This document shows positions 60,626-64,000 of a stretch of DNA of 64,000 nucleotides, piece by piece. Made by a program: the position numbers and the translations under genes. The notes below the pieces were generated by a model, which made no database searches, was not told the DNA's origin, and saw nothing but the letters and a program-made list of their open reading frames with translations. The stretch is from the NCBI GenBank assembly GCA_963695505.1, contig CAVOGX010000012.1, positions 1 to 64,000 on the forward strand, given 5' to 3'. Source of the stretch: JACSRF01 sp963695505. Lineage in GTDB: Bacteria > Chloroflexota > Anaerolineae > Promineifilales > Promineifilaceae. Within the stretch, counting starts at the first letter, position 1; every line of letters starts with the position of its first letter.

Positions 60626-61510
60626 TTACTTTCTCGCCAGTGCTATTTCCGCCGCACGCAGCGTGTTCGCCATCAGCATGGCAATGGTCATCGGGCCGAC
60701 ACCGCCCGGCACCGGGGTAATCGCTCCGGCCACTTCCTTGGCGGAATCAAAATCAACGTCGCCCACCAGCCGGTAGCCGCGCTTCTTCGTGGGGTCATCT
60801 TTCTGATTGATGCCCACGTCAATGACCACCGCCCCCGGTTTCAACATATCCCCGGTGACCATCTCTGTGCGCCCCACAGCAGCAATCACGATGTCCGCCT
60901 GGCGCAGATGGCCGGGTAAATCCTTGGTGCGGCTGTGGCAAATGGTGACGGTAGCATTGGCCTTTTGCAGCAGCATGGCCATGGGCAGCCCCACAATGTT
61001 AGACCGCCCCAAAATCACCGCGTCTGCACCATTAAACTGCACCCCTGTTTCTTCCAACAGGCGCATGCACCCTGCAGGCGTACAGGGAATGAACAACGGG
61101 TTCCGGCCTTTCATGGCCAGCCGCCCAATGTTTACAGGGTGAAAGCCATCCACGTCTTTTTCTAGATCAATGCTGTTGAGCACCGCTTCTTCATCCAAAT
61201 GGTTGGGCAGGGGGAGCTGCACCAAAATGCCGTTTACCTTGGGATCAGCATTCAGCTCTTTCACCAGCTTTTCCACCTCTTCCTGGGTGGAATCGGCCGG
61301 CAGATGGTGCCCGATGGAACGAATGCCCAGCTCTTCACAGGTACGCTGTTTGCTGCGCACGTAAGTTGCCGAGGCAGGGTCTTCGCCCACCAGCACGGTT
61401 GCCAAACCGGGCACGTAGTTGTGTTCTTGCTCCATTTTGGCCACGCCCTGGCGGACCTCTTCGCGTACCTTTTCGGCTATTGCTTTACCGTCAATGATTT
61501 GTGCAGACAT
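60626..61510 (-). CDS. folD: methylenetetrahydrofolate dehydrogenase/cyclohydrolase
   Basis: 294 residues. Bifunctional FolD with AQIIDGKAIAEKVREEV, catalytic Lys in SATYVRSKQRTCEELGI, NGILVQLPLPNHLDE, DGFHPVNIGRLAMKG, the NADP site ILGRSNIVGLPMAMLL, and the closing TPVPGGVGPMTIAML. It interconverts methylene-, methenyl- and formyl-tetrahydrofolate. A single gene with no ACGGCCGT copy inside, in contrast to most neighbours. Confidence 0.96.
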   Translation of the reverse strand: MSAQIIDGKAIAEKVREEVRQGVAKMEQEHNYVPGLATVLVGEDPASATYVRSKQRTCEELGIRSIGHHLPADSTQEEVEKLVKELNADPKVNGILVQLPLPNHLDEEAVLNSIDLEKDVDGFHPVNIGRLAMKGRNPLFIPCTPAGCMRLLEETGVQFNGADAVILGRSNIVGLPMAMLLQKANATVTICHSRTKDLPGHLRQADIVIAAVGRTEMVTGDMLKPGAVVIDVGINQKDDPTKKRGYRLVGDVDFDSAKEVAGAITPVPGGVGPMTIAMLMANTLRAAEIALARK

Positions 61511-61582
61511 GGTTTCTTCCTTTTTTAAATAGTGGGATTAGATAATGGGAGAAACGGCCGTTCTCACGTGCCGTCCTCAAAA

Positions 61583-61616
61583 CAAAAAGGGCCTCGCTCA
61601 CATTGAAAGGCCCTTA
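61583..61616 (-). terminator. intrinsic terminator
   Basis: On the minus strand, AAGGGCCT and AGGCCCTT form an 8-bp stem with a loop of about 11 bases, followed by a T-rich run (TTTTTGTTTTG). It closes the small membrane-protein gene at 61654-61851 and separates it from folD. Confidence 0.85.
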
Positions 61617-61653
61617 AAACGCTATATTTGCTACCAGAAATCACTCCCCTTTT

Positions 61654-61851
61654 TTACTTGGGCAGAATTTCCGTATTCATAAACTTATCGAGCCAGATGC
61701 CCAGCGCAATGGCGATGCACAACGCGGTAAACAAAAAGTAGAAAAATCCATATTCAGCCGGTGTTGTTCCAACTAAAAGCGTGATGAGCGCAGTTGCGCC
61801 GGCGCCTACCGCAAGGGTAATAACTACAAGAAGAATGCGTTTTACAAGCAT
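61654..61851 (-). CDS. small two-helix membrane protein
   Basis: 65 residues with two membrane helices (ILLVVITLAVGAGATALITL and FFYFLFTALCIAIALGIWLD) joined by a short loop. No family is recognised. It has its own promoter, with a CRP-like site inside the promoter spacer, and its own terminator. It may be a small subunit or stabiliser of a respiratory or transport complex. Confidence 0.72.
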   Translation of the reverse strand: MLVKRILLVVITLAVGAGATALITLLVGTTPAEYGFFYFLFTALCIAIALGIWLDKFMNTEILPK

Positions 61852-61877
61852 TTACAAGGCCTCCAATATTGTTCTCG

Positions 61878-61907
61878 TATTATTGTGTCTTTTATCACAA
61901 TTGTCAA
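61878..61907 (-). promoter_or_regulatory. promoter overlapping a CRP/FNR-type operator
   Basis: On the minus strand, TTGACA at 61907-61902 and ATAATA at 61883-61878 are 18 bases apart. The palindrome TTGTGTCTTTTATCACAA (61883-61900) fills the spacer and matches the site at 8057-8074 in both half-sites except for one base. A protein bound there would block RNA polymerase, so repression is expected. Confidence 0.5.
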
Positions 61908-61927
61908 TTGCCATCAAACTCCAGCGG

Positions 61928-62308
61928 CTACCCGGCCGGGCTTACCCCCAATACATCTCGCACGTGCCGCGTCAACTCATCAGGGGAGATTGGTTTGGTC
62001 AGGTATTTGGTAGCCCCTACTCGCAGCCCTTTACTGATGCTAGTTAGATCGGTTTTTGCGCTGAGCATGATTATGGGCACCTGCGATGTCGCAACTTCAT
62101 TGCGTATCGATTCACACACAGCGAAGCCATCGATCCCAGGCATCATCACGTCTAACAAGACCAGGTCTGGCTTGTTCCTTTCAACCTTCGCCAAAGCATC
62201 GTAGCCATCCTCTGCTTCAGTGACTTGAAAACCGGCACGAACTAACATCAGGCGCAAAAGCGTGCGCGCCATAGGCTCGTCATCGACCACCAACACAGAC
62301 TGTGTCAA
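61928..62308 (-). CDS. single-domain response regulator
   Basis: 126 residues: receiver domain only. Acid pair VVDDE, phosphoacceptor Asp53 in LVLLDVMMPGIDGF, switch residue in MLSAKTD, and Lys in YLTKPISPDEL. It has no output domain, so it must work through protein contacts, for instance in a phosphorelay. No kinase is next to it. Confidence 0.92.
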   Translation of the reverse strand: MTQSVLVVDDEPMARTLLRLMLVRAGFQVTEAEDGYDALAKVERNKPDLVLLDVMMPGIDGFAVCESIRNEVATSQVPIIMLSAKTDLTSISKGLRVGATKYLTKPISPDELTRHVRDVLGVSPAG

Positions 62309-62447
62309 CCTAACTCCTTATTCTCTGGCAATTTCCTAACCATTGGTCCATACCGTCCAGCGATAGTTAACTGGTTTTGGTGTGAACTATTCATAATTGT
62401 AGTCTATTATTTTTCTCAGGCAATTGCCGCACTTCAGCGCAGTTCAA

Positions 62448-63296
62448 TCATTCCCAAGCAGAATTTGGCAGCGGAAGCTGTATTTGCAGCCCTTCTTTAG
62501 CCATCAAGGTACGCGGGAAAACAGACCGGGTCTTGCGCAAGATTTCTTCTACCTGTGTATCGGACATCTCAGGGGCATAATGGAACAAGCTCAAAGCTTT
62601 TACTCTCGCCTCAATGGCCACTTGTGCGGCCTCTAGCCAACAGCTATGGCCCCAGTCTGAAAATTTATTGCGCTCATCCATGGAGACAAAGTGTGTATCA
62701 TGCACAAGCAGGTCAGCGTCCTGGGCTAACCGGAGCACGTTGAGGTTGAAGCTGCCGTCTGGGTGGCTGGCATCGCTGCAGTACGCAAAAACATGTCCAT
62801 CGTTTTCAATGCGAAAGCCTAAACACCCCCCTGGATGCTCCATTTCGGCTACTTGCACGCTGGTATTTTCGCCGATAATAATCGTCTCCCCGTCAGACAC
62901 TTCTTTGACAATGAGATCGGCGGGTAAAGTTTTGTAGGAAAAGGGAAGGTATGGTTCGATAAATTGACCAGCAAGGATCTCTTCTAATCGTTTGTCGACT
63001 CGTTTTTGACCGACCAGGACAAACCGGTTGTTGCGCCTGAGCACAGGTGAAAAAAACGGTAGTCCCTGGATGTGGTCCCAATGGGTGTGGCTGATGAGGA
63101 TGTTTCCGGTAATTCGCCCGGAGAATTCTCTTTCCAGGTGCTGGCCCAATCGGCGAATGCCGGAGCCTGCATCTATGATTATCAATTGGTCATCCGACGT
63201 GCGAATCTCGATGCAAGCCGTGTTGCCGCCAATCTGAATGGTATCGGGTCCCGGAACTGGAATCGTGCCTCGTACACCCCAAAACCGTATATGCAA
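62448..63296 (-). CDS. metallo-beta-lactamase-fold hydrolase
   Basis: 282 residues beginning MHIRFWGVRGTIPVPGPDTI. The metal site is H-T-H-W-D-H at residues 70-75 (ILISHTHWDHIQGLPFF), with later ligands in DADLLVHDTHFVS and HYAPEMSDTQ. The opening and the His set are typical of the PhnP/cyclic-phosphodiesterase-like branch, often found fused to or beside receiver domains. It lies between two receiver genes, so it may act in the same signalling route, possibly on a cyclic nucleotide. This link is inference. Confidence 0.87.
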   Translation of the reverse strand: MHIRFWGVRGTIPVPGPDTIQIGGNTACIEIRTSDDQLIIIDAGSGIRRLGQHLEREFSGRITGNILISHTHWDHIQGLPFFSPVLRRNNRFVLVGQKRVDKRLEEILAGQFIEPYLPFSYKTLPADLIVKEVSDGETIIIGENTSVQVAEMEHPGGCLGFRIENDGHVFAYCSDASHPDGSFNLNVLRLAQDADLLVHDTHFVSMDERNKFSDWGHSCWLEAAQVAIEARVKALSLFHYAPEMSDTQVEEILRKTRSVFPRTLMAKEGLQIQLPLPNSAWE

Positions 63297-63431
63297 TGCT
63301 CACCTCAAGAAGTGCGTAGTTAAGTAAACGGATCGTTCTGCGAAAAAGTTTTTCCAGTATAGCAAATTCCTGGCCAGTTTGACAGGTGCTAGAAAGGCAA
63401 TTTGGGGTGAGAAACGGCCGTTTCCCATGAA

Positions 63432-63460
63432 AAAAGACCCGCTTTAGGGCAGGTCTTCAA
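63432..63460 (-). terminator. intrinsic terminator
   Basis: On the minus strand, AAGACC and GGTCTT with inner GC/GC pairs form a stem followed by six T. It lies just after the stop of the receiver gene at 63484-63951. Confidence 0.8.
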
Positions 63461-63483
63461 GAATTATTTAAACTGAGGGGAGT

Positions 63484-63951
63484 CTAGCTCTGGTTCAGCA
63501 CCCGATCGACACTTTCCAGCAGTTCCTGAGGGCCAAAGGGCTTGGTAATGTAATCGTTTACGCGGGCAATGTGCAAACCCAGCACGCGATCGATACTCTG
63601 AGCCTTTGCCGTCACCACAATTACCGGGATGTTGCGCATTTCCTCAGACGCCTTCATTTTCTGATAGACTTCCCAGCCATCCATTTCCGGCATCATCAGA
63701 TCCAGCAAAACCAGATCTGGCTTTATCTCGGCAATTTTTCTGAGGCCTTCCTCGCCCCCAACGGCTCCGGTTACATCAAACTTATTCCGCCCCAAAATCA
63801 GCTTAACAAGCTCGATCATTTCCAATTCATCTTCAATACAAACGACTTTTTTGCGTTCTTGGGTAGTCTCGGTATTCCCGGCAGCAGTGGCGCTCATGGG
63901 TTCCTCGGTTATTGGTTTATTATCAGATTCTTGTTCCTGGTTAGAAGCCAT
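63484..63951 (-). CDS. single-domain response regulator with N-terminal extension
   Basis: 155 residues: about 33 acidic, unstructured residues, then a receiver domain. CIEDE supplies the acid pair, Asp84 is the phosphoacceptor in LVLLDLMMPEMDGWEVYQKM, and the Lys is in YITKPFGPQEL. No output domain. The acidic start makes it differ from the receiver at 61.9 kb. Its upstream region lies at the window edge, so operon context is unknown. Confidence 0.9.
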   Translation of the reverse strand: MASNQEQESDNKPITEEPMSATAAGNTETTQERKKVVCIEDELEMIELVKLILGRNKFDVTGAVGGEEGLRKIAEIKPDLVLLDLMMPEMDGWEVYQKMKASEEMRNIPVIVVTAKAQSIDRVLGLHIARVNDYITKPFGPQELLESVDRVLNQS

Positions 63952-64000
63952 TACGATTATCCTAATAAACTAGCAGCAATACCACATTAAGCTTCAGGTA

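Larger units (their letters stand above)
815..63421. repeat. dispersed palindrome ACGGCCGT (HIP1-like), about 90 copies
   Basis: The octamer ACGGCCGT, most often extended to AACGGCCGTT, is scattered across nearly the whole window; examples are at about 815, 3908, 5716, 10171, 16107, 19947, 27183, 36599, 47276, 56721 and 63414. I counted about 90 by eye. For a base composition near 57% GC, one or two would be expected. Most copies lie inside genes in any frame and are read as (E)TAV, NGR or RPF. None occurs in the insertion sequence or in the AT-rich cassette at 2.4-3.75 kb. Confidence 0.85.

Noticed and set aside
1..64000. tRNA, rRNA or tmRNA genes
   Set aside because: No T-loop consensus with a paired acceptor stem and no conserved rRNA stretch was found by eye on either strand.

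Overview
The window is chromosomal DNA from a high-GC bacterium, most likely a member of the Chloroflexota (Anaerolineae/Caldilineae-like). This rests on gene content, not on a marker search: long secreted proteins with Thr/Pro linkers, an F420-type deazaflavin oxidoreductase, a dihydroorotate-dehydrogenase-like gene beside a fused pyruvate:ferredoxin oxidoreductase, a PucC-family transporter, and many TPR and response-regulator genes. No rRNA, tRNA, CRISPR array or prophage was seen.

Layout. 1-3.75 kb is accessory DNA: a DUF433/DUF5615 toxin-antitoxin pair running off the left edge, then an AT-rich three-gene cassette whose first gene is split by a complete 1493-bp insertion sequence with 19-bp inverted repeats and a 5-bp target duplication. 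3.9-14 kb carries a serine beta-lactamase-like hydrolase, a lipoprotein alpha/beta hydrolase, a membrane-anchored C39-like/TPR protein, an SLC13 anion transporter, a penicillin-binding lipoprotein and an acyl-CoA synthetase. 14.1-20.5 kb is a two-gene unit: a small STAND-like P-loop ATPase that overlaps a 1758-residue TPR/membrane/PH-like protein. This is the best candidate here for an undescribed system. 20.6-26.1 kb holds housekeeping genes rich in rRNA methyltransferases (rlmH, rsmI, rsmE and a homologue of aminoglycoside-resistance 16S rRNA methyltransferases). 26.3-31 kb has two CoxG-like genes, trxB and comEC. 31.3-32.9 kb has two tandem OmpR-type regulators. 32.9-37.6 kb has the dihydroorotate-dehydrogenase-like gene and nifJ. 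38-45.2 kb has two zinc-ribbon membrane paralogues, two glycosyltransferases, oligopeptidase B and rmlD. 45.3-64 kb is mixed housekeeping: trmD, an L,D-transpeptidase, a NifU-like protein, an acyltransferase, a pucC-like gene, dinB, peptidases, an NfeD-type protease, a histidine kinase, hemW, mobA, folD and lone receiver proteins.

Two sequence-wide features stand out. First, the palindrome ACGGCCGT (usually AACGGCCGTT) occurs about 90 times by eye where one or two would be expected, mostly inside genes. It is absent from the insertion sequence and from the AT-rich cassette. Second, many gene ends run into hairpins built from short repeated words (for example GATTAGA/GATTGGA and their complements), often supplying the stop codon. 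One such hairpin lies in frame inside trmD.

Several genes (lipoprotein hydrolase, penicillin-binding protein, comEC, nifJ, a glycosyltransferase, oligopeptidase B, rmlD, a biotinyl-domain protein, the histidine kinase) are interrupted by single-base frameshifts clustered near 34-36 kb and 42-45 kb. Assembly errors are the simplest explanation, so these genes are annotated across the shifts.
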